Shown here: piece after piece, positions 24,643-33,460 of the stretch
Numbering within the stretch: the first letter of the stretch is position 1
Layout of the letters: every line of letters starts with the position of its first letter
DNA from: Clostridia bacterium
GTDB taxonomy: Bacteria > Bacillota > Clostridia > Oscillospirales > Acutalibacteraceae
DNA length: 64,000 bases
Direction of reading: 5' to 3'
Assembly (NCBI GenBank): GCA_017440755.1
Contig: JAFSGP010000038.1
Coordinates: 1 to 64,000, forward strand
Notes under the pieces: model-generated
Told to the model about the DNA's origin: nothing
What the model saw: the letters and a program-made list of their open reading frames with translations, nothing else
Database searches by the model: none
Position numbers and translations under genes: made by a program

Positions 24643-25086
24643 TCATTTACTCCCCGTGGAACCGAAGCCGCCGGCGCCACGATCGGTGTCGGTGAGGCTA
24701 TCCGCCTGCTCGTAGGCGGCGGTGAGGTAAGGAACCAGCACCAGCTGGGCGATCCGCTCGCCGTGGTCGATAGTCTGGTGGACAGTGCCGTGGTTATACA
24801 GCGCCACCAGTATCTCCCCACGGTAGTCCGCGTCGATGACACCCACCTTGTTGGCGGGAGCCAATCCCTTTTTGGTCGCCAGACCGCTGCGGGCGCACAC
24901 CAGCCCCACAAAGCCGGCGGGAATCTCCACCGCCAGACCGGTATGCACCAAGGTGGTCTGTCCCGGTGCCAGGGTCAGGGGGCTGTCCATAATCGCATAC
25001 AAATCCGCTCCGGCGGCATCTGCCGAGCCGTAAGAGGGGGCTACCGCCCGCTCGTCCAATTTTTGAAACCGCACCGTCTGTGTCAT
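24643..25086 (-). CDS. dut: dUTP diphosphatase
   Basis: A 147-residue trimeric dUTPase, which hydrolyses dUTP to dUMP and keeps uracil out of DNA. The five motifs are present: ADLYAIMD (1), CARSGLATKKG (2), NKVGVIDADYRGEILVALYN (3), HGERIAQLVLVP (4) and DRGAGGFGSTG (5). ATG 25086 has GGAGGT 7 nt upstream; upstream in-frame codons lack a site. Confidence 0.97.
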   Translation of the reverse strand: MTQTVRFQKLDERAVAPSYGSADAAGADLYAIMDSPLTLAPGQTTLVHTGLAVEIPAGFVGLVCARSGLATKKGLAPANKVGVIDADYRGEILVALYNHGTVHQTIDHGERIAQLVLVPYLTAAYEQADSLTDTDRGAGGFGSTGSK

Positions 25087-25116
25087 ATCAGGTACCTCCA
25101 CAAAATTGTTTCTATT

Positions 25117-25145
25117 ATTGTACCACACGATGCAAAAATTGTCTA
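25117..25145 (-). promoter_or_regulatory. Promoter of dut
   Basis: On the minus strand TAGACA (25140-25145), 17 bp and TACAAT (25117-25122). Confidence 0.75.
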
Positions 25146-25190
25146 CTGCTGTTTAATATAAAGAAAAGGCTTTTCTTTTTCGTTGTACTA

Positions 25191-25199
25191 TGGTATAAT
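25191..25199 (+). promoter_or_regulatory. Extended -10 promoter of the YfhO operon
   Basis: TGG-TATAAT gives an extended -10; the -35 region (25171-25176, TTTTCT) is poor. It lies 36 nt before the chosen start. Confidence 0.65.
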
Positions 25200-25234
25200 G
25201 GTATGTAATTATGCGTACCCACGGAGGTGAGAGA

Positions 25235-27718
25235 ATGTCACACACCCTGAAACGGGAAAAAGGGCTTGGTTTACAGGCGTTTCTGCTGGCTTTGGCTATG
25301 GGAATGCTGCTGTTTTTACCCTTCCTGTTGTTCGACAAGGGCATATTTGTCTATTACGGGGACTACAACGCCCAGCAGATTCCCTTCTACCAGCTGGCGC
25401 ATCAGGCGGTGCGCAGCGGCAACATAGGCTGGAGCTGGACCACCGATTTGGGAGCCAACTTCATCGGCTCCTACTCCTTTTACATGTTGGGCAGCCCCTT
25501 CTTCTGGCTGACGCTGCCTTTCCCCACCGCTTGGGTCCCCTATTTGATGGCACCTCTGCTGGCGCTGAAGATGGCATTTGCTTCTCTGACCGCCTACGCC
25601 TACACCCGCCGCTTTCTCCGCCCGCAGCTGGCGCTGATAGCGGGTATCCTGTATGCCTTCTCAGGCTTCTCTATCTACAACATTTTCTTTAACCACTTCC
25701 ATGAGGCTCTGGTATGGTTCCCCCTGCTATTGTTGGGAATGGAACAGTACATGACCGAGGGGCGCCGCGGGCTGTTCACTTTCGGTGTACTGATGACCGC
25801 CCTGAACAACTATTATTTCTTCATCGGGCAGGCCGTTTTTGTGATGATTTACTGGGTGGTGCGTGCCCTGTCGGAGGACTGGGAGCACCGACTGCGCCGT
25901 TTCTTCGGTCTGTGGCTGGAGGCGCTGCTGGGTACCGCCGCTGCGGCAGTACTGCTGCTCCCCTCGTTCTTGTCGGTGATACAGAACGGACGCACCGAGT
26001 CCCTGTTGGAGGGGTGGGACCTGCTGATTTACCCCAACGGGCAGCGATTCTTTGACATTATCCATAGTTTCTTTTTCCCGCCCGACCTGCCTGCACGGGC
26101 CAACTTCTTCCCCGATGCCAACAACAAGTGGTCCTCTATGTCCGCGTGGATACCCGTGTTCGGCTGCACAGGCGCTATCGCCTATTTCCAGTCTCGCCGC
26201 CACACCGATTGGCTGCGGCGCATGCTGATTGTGTTGGTGATTTGCGCCCTCATTCCCGCCTTCAACGCGGCATTCCAGCTGTTTAACCAGATGTACTATG
26301 CCCGTTGGTATTATATGCTGACGCTGATGCTCATTCTGGCTACCCTACGCTGCTTTGATGAAGAAAAGCACGTGGAATGGAGCCGCGCCATCGGCTGGTC
26401 CGGTGGTATTACTGCCTTTTTTGCCCTGATCATCGGTTTGGTTCCCGAAAGCTGGACCCCCGATGAGGAAACCGGCAAAATCACTGTGGGTCTCGCAAAA
26501 TACCCCATTCGCTTCTGGGTATTTGTGGGGGTAGCGGCGGTATGTCTGCTGCTGACCGGAATGCTGATTCGTAAATATAAGCAGAACAAACAGGAATTCT
26601 ACTTCACCGCCACCGCAGTGTGTTTAGTGGTGTGCATGGTTTGCAACTGGAGCTATCTCACCTTAGCCAAAATGACCGGAAATTACCCCGGAAACTACGT
26701 AACGGATAAGCTTATTCTCAACGAGGATTTCGCTCTCCCCGACGGCGGCTTCTGCCGCGTCGATATGCACGAGGGAATGGACAACCAAGGCATGTACTGG
26801 GATATGCCCACCATACAGGCTTTCCACAGCATCGTTCCCGGCTCGGTGATGGAATTCTATCCCACAGTGGGTGTCACCCGTACGGTGGGGTCCCGCCCCG
26901 ACAGCTCCCACTACGCGCTGCGCAGTCTGCTGTCAGTACGATGGCTGTTCGACTATGCCCAGCAGAGTGGAGATGTACAGCTTTACTACAAAGAGCCTGA
27001 AGACTTCTTTGTGGTAGACGGCAAAACCGCTATGCCCGCATGGAACTACTATGACACGCAAAATGGCTTCCACATCTACGAAAACGCGTGCTATATCCCT
27101 ATGGGATTCACCTACAACGGTTTCATCACCCGCAGTGAGTACGACGATATGACCGAAGAGCAGCGGGAATTGGCGATGCTGCGGGCGCTGGTGGTGGAGG
27201 ACGTGGACGCTGAGCGGTGTCCCCTGCCCCATCTCGACCCCTATACGATGATACTGGACAAAGAAAGATATCAACAAGATTGCGCGGACCGCGCCGCCTC
27301 CGCGGCGGAACGGTTTGCCATCGACAAGGACGGTTTTTCCGCTGTCATTGACCTGAACGAACCCAATTACGTATTTTTCAGCGTCCCCTATGAGGGCGGC
27401 TGGACCGCCACCGTCAATGGGCAGCCCACTGAAATACACAAGGTGAACGTAGGCTTTATGGCGGTAGCATGCCCTGCCGGTGAGGACATCGCCATTCGTT
27501 TTGATTATGAAACACCGGGACTTAAATGGGGTGTCTGCATCAGCGGCGGCGCACTCCTGCTGCTGGCTCTCTATTGGCTGCTGTGCTGCCGCCGCAAAAG
27601 AGACCGTGGGCATAACGAGCCTACCCCCATCACTCCCCCCGCCAAGCCTCTCACACCACCCGCAAACGGATTCGACCTGTATGCTATCTATAAACCCAAC
27701 GAAACAGACGAGGAGTAA
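25235..27718 (+). CDS. YfhO family multi-pass membrane protein
   Basis: An 827-residue protein of the YfhO (GT-C-like) family, with roughly a dozen membrane segments in the first 490 residues, a soluble extracytoplasmic region to about 765 and a last membrane segment near 768-788. The entry FVYYGDYNAQQIPFYQLAH carries the acidic residue expected early in GT-C folds. In Bacillus and Listeria YfhO proteins help glycosylate lipoteichoic or wall teichoic acids, so a glycosyl transfer role at the membrane is plausible. ATG 25235 has GGAGGTGA upstream. The next gene starts 6 nt later. Confidence 0.87.
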   Translation: MSHTLKREKGLGLQAFLLALAMGMLLFLPFLLFDKGIFVYYGDYNAQQIPFYQLAHQAVRSGNIGWSWTTDLGANFIGSYSFYMLGSPFFWLTLPFPTAWVPYLMAPLLALKMAFASLTAYAYTRRFLRPQLALIAGILYAFSGFSIYNIFFNHFHEALVWFPLLLLGMEQYMTEGRRGLFTFGVLMTALNNYYFFIGQAVFVMIYWVVRALSEDWEHRLRRFFGLWLEALLGTAAAAVLLLPSFLSVIQNGRTESLLEGWDLLIYPNGQRFFDIIHSFFFPPDLPARANFFPDANNKWSSMSAWIPVFGCTGAIAYFQSRRHTDWLRRMLIVLVICALIPAFNAAFQLFNQMYYARWYYMLTLMLILATLRCFDEEKHVEWSRAIGWSGGITAFFALIIGLVPESWTPDEETGKITVGLAKYPIRFWVFVGVAAVCLLLTGMLIRKYKQNKQEFYFTATAVCLVVCMVCNWSYLTLAKMTGNYPGNYVTDKLILNEDFALPDGGFCRVDMHEGMDNQGMYWDMPTIQAFHSIVPGSVMEFYPTVGVTRTVGSRPDSSHYALRSLLSVRWLFDYAQQSGDVQLYYKEPEDFFVVDGKTAMPAWNYYDTQNGFHIYENACYIPMGFTYNGFITRSEYDDMTEEQRELAMLRALVVEDVDAERCPLPHLDPYTMILDKERYQQDCADRAASAAERFAIDKDGFSAVIDLNEPNYVFFSVPYEGGWTATVNGQPTEIHKVNVGFMAVACPAGEDIAIRFDYETPGLKWGVCISGGALLLLALYWLLCCRRKRDRGHNEPTPITPPAKPLTPPANGFDLYAIYKPNETDEE

Positions 27719-27724
27719 TCAACC

Positions 27725-29134
27725 ATGAGTTACGACGTAATCATTATCGGCGCCGGTCCTGCCGGCATCTTCACCGCCTTGGAACTGCTGCGACAGGGGT
27801 ATGCGATTGATGACGACCATCGCATTCTGCTGGTGGAAAAGGGCAAGGCGGTAGAAAAGCGCCACTGCCCCAAGGCAGAGGTGGGGCAATGCGTCAGCTG
27901 CAAGCCCAACTGCGCCATCACCACCGGCTTCTCCGGTGCGGGCGCCTTCTCCGACGGTAAATTGAGCCTGTCATGTGAGGTAGGTGGCGAGCTGCCGAAC
28001 CTCATCGGCGAGGAGCTGGCGCAGGAGCTGATTGACTATACCGACACCATCTATCTGGAGTTTGGCGCCGCCAAAGAGGTGGAGGGCATCACCGAGAACG
28101 AGGAAATCAAAGAAATCCGCCACAACGCCATTAAGGCGGGTCTGCGGCTGGTAGACTGCCCCATTCGTCATCTGGGCACCGAAAAGGCGCAGCAGCTTTA
28201 CTATGCTATTCAGCAGCATCTGCTGGATAACGGGGTGGAGATTCGTTTCAACACCGAGTGCGAGAATCTCCTCATCGAGGACGGCGTATGCAAGGGTGTT
28301 ACCCTGCGGGATAAGGACGGCTGTACCGACGTGGCGGGCAACGAGATTGTCATCGCCACCGGTCGCCGTGGCGCCGACTGGCTGGAGCACATCTGCGCGG
28401 AGCACCACATCGCCCACGCCCCCGGCACGGTAGATATCGGTGTGCGTGTAGAATGCCGCAATGAGGTAATGGAAAAGGTTAACCGCGCTCTGTACGAATC
28501 CAAGCTCATCGGCTATCCTAAGCCGTGGAAAAACAAGGTGCGTACCTTCTGCCAAAATCCCGGCGGTTTCGTGGCGCAGGAGAATTACGATAACGACTTG
28601 GCGGTGGTCAACGGGCACAGTTATAAGGACAAAAAGAGCGACAACACCAATTTAGCTATCCTGGTCTCCCACAACTTTACTGAGCCCTTCAATCAGCCTA
28701 TCGCCTATGCCCAGAAGGTAGGTGAGCTGACCAACATGCTGGGTGCGGGACACATTATGGTGCAGCGGTACGGGGATATTCTGGACGGCAAGCGCACCTG
28801 GCAAAAAGAGCTGAGCCGCAGCAACCTGCGTCCCACCCTCAAGGACGCGGTGGCGGGCGATATCACCGCCGCCATGCCCTATCGGGCGATGACCAACATC
28901 ATCGAGTTCATCAAGATGCTGGATATGGTGGTGCCCGGCTTCGCCAGTCCGGAAACCCTGCTGTACAGTCCGGAATTGAAATTCTACTCCAACAAGGTCA
29001 AGATGGACGAAAATCTAGACACCAACATTCGTGGGCTCCACTGTCTGGGTGACAGCTCCGGCTGGACCCGCGGCCTGATGATGGCCTCCGTAATGGGTGT
29101 ACTGATGGGTCGCAAGCTAACCGAAAAGAAGTAA
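27725..29134 (+). CDS. FAD-dependent oxidoreductase (COG2509-like)
   Basis: A 469-residue flavoprotein. The FAD-binding Rossmann motif is IIGAGPAGIFTALELL at the N-terminus. A cysteine cluster (HCPKAEVGQCVSCKPNCAI) precedes GFSGAGAFSDGKLSL, and near the C-terminus CLGDSSGWTRGLMMASVMG closes the FAD site. It belongs to the uncharacterised FAD-dependent dehydrogenase family; the substrate is unknown. Its GAGGAG ribosome site lies in the end of the YfhO gene, so the two form an operon. Confidence 0.87.
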   Translation: MSYDVIIIGAGPAGIFTALELLRQGYAIDDDHRILLVEKGKAVEKRHCPKAEVGQCVSCKPNCAITTGFSGAGAFSDGKLSLSCEVGGELPNLIGEELAQELIDYTDTIYLEFGAAKEVEGITENEEIKEIRHNAIKAGLRLVDCPIRHLGTEKAQQLYYAIQQHLLDNGVEIRFNTECENLLIEDGVCKGVTLRDKDGCTDVAGNEIVIATGRRGADWLEHICAEHHIAHAPGTVDIGVRVECRNEVMEKVNRALYESKLIGYPKPWKNKVRTFCQNPGGFVAQENYDNDLAVVNGHSYKDKKSDNTNLAILVSHNFTEPFNQPIAYAQKVGELTNMLGAGHIMVQRYGDILDGKRTWQKELSRSNLRPTLKDAVAGDITAAMPYRAMTNIIEFIKMLDMVVPGFASPETLLYSPELKFYSNKVKMDENLDTNIRGLHCLGDSSGWTRGLMMASVMGVLMGRKLTEKK

Positions 29135-29140
29135 TCGCAA

Positions 29141-29176
29141 AAAAGTGCCTCTGCCCTGTGGCAGGGGCACTTTTTT
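29141..29176. terminator. Bidirectional terminator
   Basis: GTGCCTCTGCC/GGCAGGGGCAC stem flanked by a run of A and six T. It serves the FAD enzyme gene and the convergent DUF4363 gene, whose stop codon overlaps the T-run. Confidence 0.92.
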
Positions 29177-29555
29177 ATAACACGTTTCGCCATGTGGGGC
29201 GGTCAATCTGCCGCAGATGTTCCAGCTGCTCCCGCAGGCGGGCAACCTCCATCAGCAGCTCCTCCCGCCCGTCCTGCTCCACGATAGCAGGCAGCATCAC
29301 CGCTGTCTCCCGACTGTCCTCCAGGTCGCTGTGGGCAACAAAGCAGTCCATCGGCGCGGTTCGCTGCTCATATTCTTCCGCAATGCGGTGCGCCCATGCT
29401 ACAGCCTCATTCCTTTTTTTATTGAGATAGCTGGCTTCCAGCTCGTCTAAATAGGATAGCAGCACTGTCGTCTGCCGCCGCAGATACATCTGCGTCCCCG
29501 TACACAGCCCTATCACAAGCAAAAACAACGCCACCGCCGCCCACAAACGTTTCAC
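29175..29555 (-). CDS. DUF4363 family protein
   Basis: A 126-residue protein: an N-terminal membrane anchor (residues 4-22) followed by a helical extracytoplasmic region rich in Leu, Glu and Arg. The pattern ANDELEASYLNKKRNEAVAWAHRI-like in its middle fits DUF4363. Its start overlaps the stop of the DUF421 gene by 4 nt, a pairing seen repeatedly in spore-forming Clostridia. Function unknown. Confidence 0.75.
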   Translation of the reverse strand: MKRLWAAVALFLLVIGLCTGTQMYLRRQTTVLLSYLDELEASYLNKKRNEAVAWAHRIAEEYEQRTAPMDCFVAHSDLEDSRETAVMLPAIVEQDGREELLMEVARLREQLEHLRQIDRPTWRNVL

Positions 29556-30241
29556 CCTTTGTCGCCTCCTACCTCATCATAGGTTACCAAATAATAGTTC
29601 CCCTCTTTTGTGGCGGTCAGCAGAAAAACCTGCTCTTGGGCATATCCCTTTTGCCCCAGCAGCCGATACACCCATACGCGGTCCAAACCGCACAGCTGCA
29701 ATCCCCAGTCGGACAGCACCCCGTCGCTTACCACCACCACAGGCATGCCGTCTTCGGGCGGATCGCTCTTCACGTCTCCTACCGTTGCCGCCTGAAAACG
29801 CGGATAGGAGTACACGCTGATATGCCCGTTGGTTTCAGCAATGGCATACTGTACCTGTCGCAGGTCGAATATATTCTGCTGCCGCAGGCTCTCCGTAAGG
29901 TCGTCCACCGTCATGCGAAGACGACGCATCACCTTTTCCTGCAGCCGACCGTCGCGTATCACCGCCTGCGGTGTCCCCGCTATCAAGCGGGAAAAACGAG
30001 AGGATTTCAGCATAAGCCCCGATACGAACAACTCCAGCGCTACCAACACCAAAATAGGCAATACGCCGTTAAATAACGGCAGCCCGTTTTCCTGCATCGG
30101 CACCGCCGCCAAATCCGAAAGCAACAGCGTTACCACCAACTCGGAGGGTTGCAATTCACCCAGCTGCCGTTTTCCCATCAGACGCATCGCCGCCATCAAA
30201 AGAACGTACAATATCACCGTACGGATAACCGAAACTGTCAT
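29552..30241 (-). CDS. DUF421 (YetF-type) membrane protein
   Basis: A 229-residue protein with three N-terminal membrane segments (about 5-22, 38-55 and 60-78) and a cytosolic-type DUF421 domain. Typical phrases are MRLMGKRQLGELQPSELVVTLLLSDLAAVPM and the segment LIAGTPQAVIRDGRLQ. Several YetF-like proteins occur in the inner membrane of spores, but the biochemical role is unknown. RBS AAGGTGAGAGGG. Coupled with DUF4363. Confidence 0.87.
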   Translation of the reverse strand: MTVSVIRTVILYVLLMAAMRLMGKRQLGELQPSELVVTLLLSDLAAVPMQENGLPLFNGVLPILVLVALELFVSGLMLKSSRFSRLIAGTPQAVIRDGRLQEKVMRRLRMTVDDLTESLRQQNIFDLRQVQYAIAETNGHISVYSYPRFQAATVGDVKSDPPEDGMPVVVVSDGVLSDWGLQLCGLDRVWVYRLLGQKGYAQEQVFLLTATKEGNYYLVTYDEVGGDKG

Positions 30242-30302
30242 ACCCTCTCACCTTCTTGCGGTTTTTGATTAGGATAGCCGAAAATTGCCGCAAATATACA
30301 AA

Positions 30303-30332
30303 AAGAGAATGACGCTAATGCGTCATTCTCTT
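30303..30332 (-). terminator. Terminator of the DUF6472 gene
   Basis: AAGAGAATGACGC/GCGTCATTCTCTT stem overlapping the stop codon, with TTTTTGTATAT on the minus strand after it. Confidence 0.85.
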
Positions 30333-30510
30333 AATTCTGGCGGCGGACGATGCGGTAGTCGTCCCGCACCCGATAATAGGGACAGCGCTTGCGCCCTGAT
30401 AGCAAAAAGCGCTCATATTCGTCCATATCCAAATCCATTATGCACTCATAGCTTTCAGTCTCTTCGTCATACTCATAGTTCTCGCAATCCTCGCAACGAA
30501 CGTCCTGCAT
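30331..30510 (-). CDS. Small DUF6472-like Cys-rich protein
   Basis: A 59-residue acidic protein with four cysteines (CEDCENY at the start, YEC in the middle, CPYYR near the end) and the pattern MDLDMDEYERFL, which matches DUF6472 as I recall it. The Cys spacing would suit a metal site. ATG 30510 has AAGGAGGGGAG upstream. It is transcribed divergently from rex. Function unknown. Confidence 0.75.
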   Translation of the reverse strand: MQDVRCEDCENYEYDEETESYECIMDLDMDEYERFLLSGRKRCPYYRVRDDYRIVRRQN

Positions 30511-30532
30511 CGCACTCCCCTCCTTAGCACAT

Positions 30533-30561
30533 ATTATATACCCAACCTCCTGCAAGGTCAA
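30533..30561 (-). promoter_or_regulatory. Promoter of the DUF6472 gene
   Basis: On the minus strand TTGACC (30556-30561), 17 bp and TATAAT (30533-30538). Confidence 0.8.
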
Positions 30562-30582
30562 TGAAAATCTTCCGCAAAAGGC

Positions 30583-30611
30583 TTGACAAAAATAACACAA
30601 TCCCCCATAAT
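30583..30611 (+). promoter_or_regulatory. Promoter of rex, with possible Rex site
   Basis: TTGACA (30583-30588), 17 bp and CATAAT (30606-30611). The 18 bp at 30583-30600 match the clostridial Rex consensus TTGTTAAN4TTAACAA at 9 of 14 defined positions, overlapping the -35. Autoregulation is possible, but the match is weak. Confidence 0.65.
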
Positions 30612-30646
30612 AATATAGAAACAGATGACTTAGGAGATTTCTCATT

Positions 30647-31285
30647 ATGATAAAAGAGACGAACATTTCGATGCCGGTGATTCGGCGCCTGCCCCGCTAC
30701 TATCGGTTTTTGTATGACCTGAAGGAGAACGGCATCACCCGCATCTCCTCCCGCGAGCTATCCCAGCGTATGGGGCTGACCGCCTCTCAGATTCGCCAGG
30801 ACCTCAACTGCTTCGGCGGCTTCGGTCAGCAGGGCTATGGCTATATGGTGGAGCAGCTGTACGAAGAAATCGGGCGTATTCTGGGCGTTGACCACCCCAC
30901 CGATGCTATCCTGCTGGGCGTGGGCAACTTGGGTAAGGCGGTTGCCAAGCATATGCGCTTCGATACCCGCGGTTTCCGTCTGGTGGGGCTGTTTGATGAC
31001 AATCCCGCACTGGGAGAGGCTACGTTGGCGGGGCTTCCCATTCTTCCCACCGCACAGCTGGAGGCTTTCTGCGCCTCCCATAAGCCTCAGATGGCCATTC
31101 TTTGCATTCCCAAAGAGGCGGCGCCCGCTCTGGTGCAACAGCTGGTGGATTGCGGTATTAAGGGGTTTTGGAATTTCTCCCACTACGACATTTCCTTCGA
31201 CCACCCCGATGTGGTGGTGGAGAATGTCCATATGGGGGACAGCCTGATGACCCTCTCCTATCGCATGAACGAGGATAAGGAATAA
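30647..31285 (+). CDS. rex: Redox-sensing transcriptional repressor Rex
   Basis: A 212-residue repressor. The N-terminal winged helix (residues 10-75) shows LPRYYRFLYDLKENGITRISSRELSQRMGLTASQIRQDLNCFGGFGQQGYGY, abbreviated here to its key residues RQD and FG-QGYGY. The NAD(H)-binding Rossmann domain has LLGVGNLGKAVA. The C-terminal helix has NFSHYDI. Rex senses the NADH/NAD ratio and represses fermentation genes. The AGGAG site lies 10 nt upstream. Divergent from the DUF6472 gene. Confidence 0.97.
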   Translation: MIKETNISMPVIRRLPRYYRFLYDLKENGITRISSRELSQRMGLTASQIRQDLNCFGGFGQQGYGYMVEQLYEEIGRILGVDHPTDAILLGVGNLGKAVAKHMRFDTRGFRLVGLFDDNPALGEATLAGLPILPTAQLEAFCASHKPQMAILCIPKEAAPALVQQLVDCGIKGFWNFSHYDISFDHPDVVVENVHMGDSLMTLSYRMNEDKE

Positions 31286-31289
31286 TCGA

Positions 31290-31325
31290 TACGGTGTGAG
31301 TGTAAACTTACACCGTATATTTTTT
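31290..31325 (+). terminator. Terminator of rex
   Basis: TACGGTGT/ACACCGTA stem with an 11-nt loop, then ATTTTTT. Confidence 0.85.
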
Positions 31326-31359
31326 GCCCGCCGACACAATCTATTGGCGAGGTGATAGC

Positions 31360-31584
31360 ATGAAGCAAGAAGAAAACCGTCCCACCGATACCCCCTCCAA
31401 CCTGCCCGTGTTCGGGGAGGCGGTGGACGTGTGGGAGCAAATCAACAAATACGGTACCTATGAGGTGCAGGACACCACCGACACGGATAACACCTTCCCC
31501 GCCATCGGTCCTCATCATGAAGGGCAAGTCACCCTCCCCCTACCGGACGCCGTACTGGATAAGCAGAGACCTGAAAAAGCGTAA
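31360..31584 (+). CDS. 74-residue hypothetical protein
   Basis: A small acidic, hydrophilic protein with the central phrase FGEAVDVWEQINKYGTYE and no membrane segment or signal. A strong GAGGTGAT site precedes the ATG, and terminators bracket the gene (31290-31325 and 31583-31616), which supports a real gene. Family not recognised. No promoter is obvious in the 35 nt between the rex terminator and its start, so read-through from rex is possible. Confidence 0.7.
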   Translation: MKQEENRPTDTPSNLPVFGEAVDVWEQINKYGTYEVQDTTDTDNTFPAIGPHHEGQVTLPLPDAVLDKQRPEKA

Positions 31585-31616
31585 AAAAACACCCGACCTA
31601 CGGTCGGGTGTTTTTC
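31583..31616. terminator. Bidirectional terminator
   Basis: ACACCCGACC/GGTCGGGTGT stem, loop TAC, with A-run on the left and TTTTT on the right. It lies between the 74-residue gene and the convergent Na/Pi transporter gene. Confidence 0.92.
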
Positions 31617-31618
31617 TG

Positions 31619-33403
31619 TTAAGCCAGCGAGTATTTTTCCGCATAGTCGGCAAAGGCATTGCTGAACGCCTCGTTGCCCTGCTTAATATCGTTGAGGTAA
31701 TGGTGAGTATCGAAGGTGTTATGCTCCACCTCGATAATCGCCACCGCGATATTGGAGCAGTGATCGGAGATACGCTCGAAGTTGGTGAGGATATCCGACA
31801 GCACAAAGCCCAGCTCAATGGTGCAATCGCCGTGGCGCAGACGACGGATATGGTTGCTGCGAATGCGGGAAATGAGGCCGTCGATGACCTGCTCCAGAGG
31901 CTCAACCTGCGCCGCCAGGCTCAGATCGTTCTCGGTGTAGGCGGTGTGGGTGATAGCCAGGATCTCGGTAGTCGCCGACGCCAGCACACGCAGTTCCTCC
32001 TGCGCCTGCGGGGTAAAGGTAATATCCTTGTCGCGCAGCTCCTTTACCGCCTTGAGCAGGTTCAGCGCGTGGTCGCCCAGACGCTCGAAGTTGCCGATGC
32101 AGTGCAGCATCTTGGACACGATCTGGGAGTCCTTCTCGGACAGCGAGCGGGAGGACAGCTGCACCAGGAAGGTGCCCAGCTTATCCTCGTCGGTATCCAA
32201 CGTGTCTTCCGCCGCCTCGATGAGGAGAGCCACGTCCTCGTCATACGCGTCTATCATATCAATGGCGCGCTGTACGTTGGTGCGTGCCTCGGCGCACATC
32301 TTGATAGTGGCCGCATTACTCTCGGCAACCGCCACGGAGGGAGACTGCAACAGACGCTGGTCGAGGAACACGCCCTCACGTTTCGGCTCTTCCTTGCCAT
32401 CCTTGATAATATACTTCGCCAGTTTTTCCATCCATTTGCCCATCGGCAGCAGCACGGCCGCCGTCAGCACGTTGAAAATGGAGTGGCAGATCGCCACCGC
32501 AAAGGCGCTGGCATTCTCGTTTATATGCAGGAACTCGTAGAGCGCGCCGTGATCGGGCATCAGATAGTCAAACAGTATAAACAGCGGCAACCACACTGCG
32601 GTACCGATGACATTCATTGCAAAGTGGAGAATCACCACGCGGCGGGCGTTGTGGTTGGTGCCGATACTGGAGATCAGCGAGGTGACACAGGTACCGATGT
32701 TGGCACCCATCACCAGCGGGATAGACATCCAGTTGGTGATCATACCGTTTATTGCAAAGGTCTGCACGATACCGATGGTAGCGGCAGAGGACTGAATCAC
32801 ACCGGTGAACAAGGTGCTGATAAGTAGCAGGAGCAGCGGGTTATCGAAGCTCAGCAGCATATCCGAGAAGCCGGGCAGGTTTTGGAACTTGCCGGCCGCA
32901 TCGCCCATCACTTCCATACCGTAGATGAGCACCGAGAAGCCGATGAACACCGTACCGATGCTCTTCTTGCGGTCGTTCTTGGAGAACATACACATTGCGG
33001 TACCGATCAGTGCCAGCACAGGAGCGAAGTTCTCCGGCTTGAGCATCAAAATAGCAATGTTGCCACTCTCGATGCCCGACATACTGAGAATCCAAGAGGT
33101 AAAGGTGGTACCAATGTTAGCACCGTAGATAACGTACAGGGTCTGGGACATGGTCATCAAGCCCGAATTGACCAGACCCACCAGCATAACGGTGGTGGCC
33201 GAAGAGGACTGCACCGCAATGGTGATAGCCGCACCAAGTAAAATGCTGATAAAGGGGTTGGCGGTCATCTTTTGCAGCGCGCGCTCCAGCTTACCACCCG
33301 CCATCTTCTCCAAGCTGCCCGACATGACGTTCATACCGAACATAAAGAAGACCAGACCGATAATTAAGCCGATGATAATCGACAGCCATTCAGAACTGCT
33401 CAT
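31619..33403 (-). CDS. Na/Pi cotransporter family protein with PhoU-like C-terminus
   Basis: A 594-residue inner-membrane protein. The two inverted transport repeats carry the diagnostic QSSSATTVMLVGLVNSG (about 64-80) and QSSAATIGIVQTFA (about 215-230). Nine or so membrane segments end near residue 325. Residues 345-590 are a helical PhoU-like domain (paired repeats with ERLGDHALNLL and ERISDHCSNIA). Such NptA/YjbB-type proteins move phosphate with sodium. The HD-hydrolase gene lies 57 nt upstream on the same strand. Confidence 0.93.
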   Translation of the reverse strand: MSSSEWLSIIIGLIIGLVFFMFGMNVMSGSLEKMAGGKLERALQKMTANPFISILLGAAITIAVQSSSATTVMLVGLVNSGLMTMSQTLYVIYGANIGTTFTSWILSMSGIESGNIAILMLKPENFAPVLALIGTAMCMFSKNDRKKSIGTVFIGFSVLIYGMEVMGDAAGKFQNLPGFSDMLLSFDNPLLLLLISTLFTGVIQSSAATIGIVQTFAINGMITNWMSIPLVMGANIGTCVTSLISSIGTNHNARRVVILHFAMNVIGTAVWLPLFILFDYLMPDHGALYEFLHINENASAFAVAICHSIFNVLTAAVLLPMGKWMEKLAKYIIKDGKEEPKREGVFLDQRLLQSPSVAVAESNAATIKMCAEARTNVQRAIDMIDAYDEDVALLIEAAEDTLDTDEDKLGTFLVQLSSRSLSEKDSQIVSKMLHCIGNFERLGDHALNLLKAVKELRDKDITFTPQAQEELRVLASATTEILAITHTAYTENDLSLAAQVEPLEQVIDGLISRIRSNHIRRLRHGDCTIELGFVLSDILTNFERISDHCSNIAVAIIEVEHNTFDTHHYLNDIKQGNEAFSNAFADYAEKYSLA

Positions 33404-33460
33404 TTACTTTCTTTCCTTTCATTTTTCACAAAGCCACAGTATATCTATATTGTATCAAAA

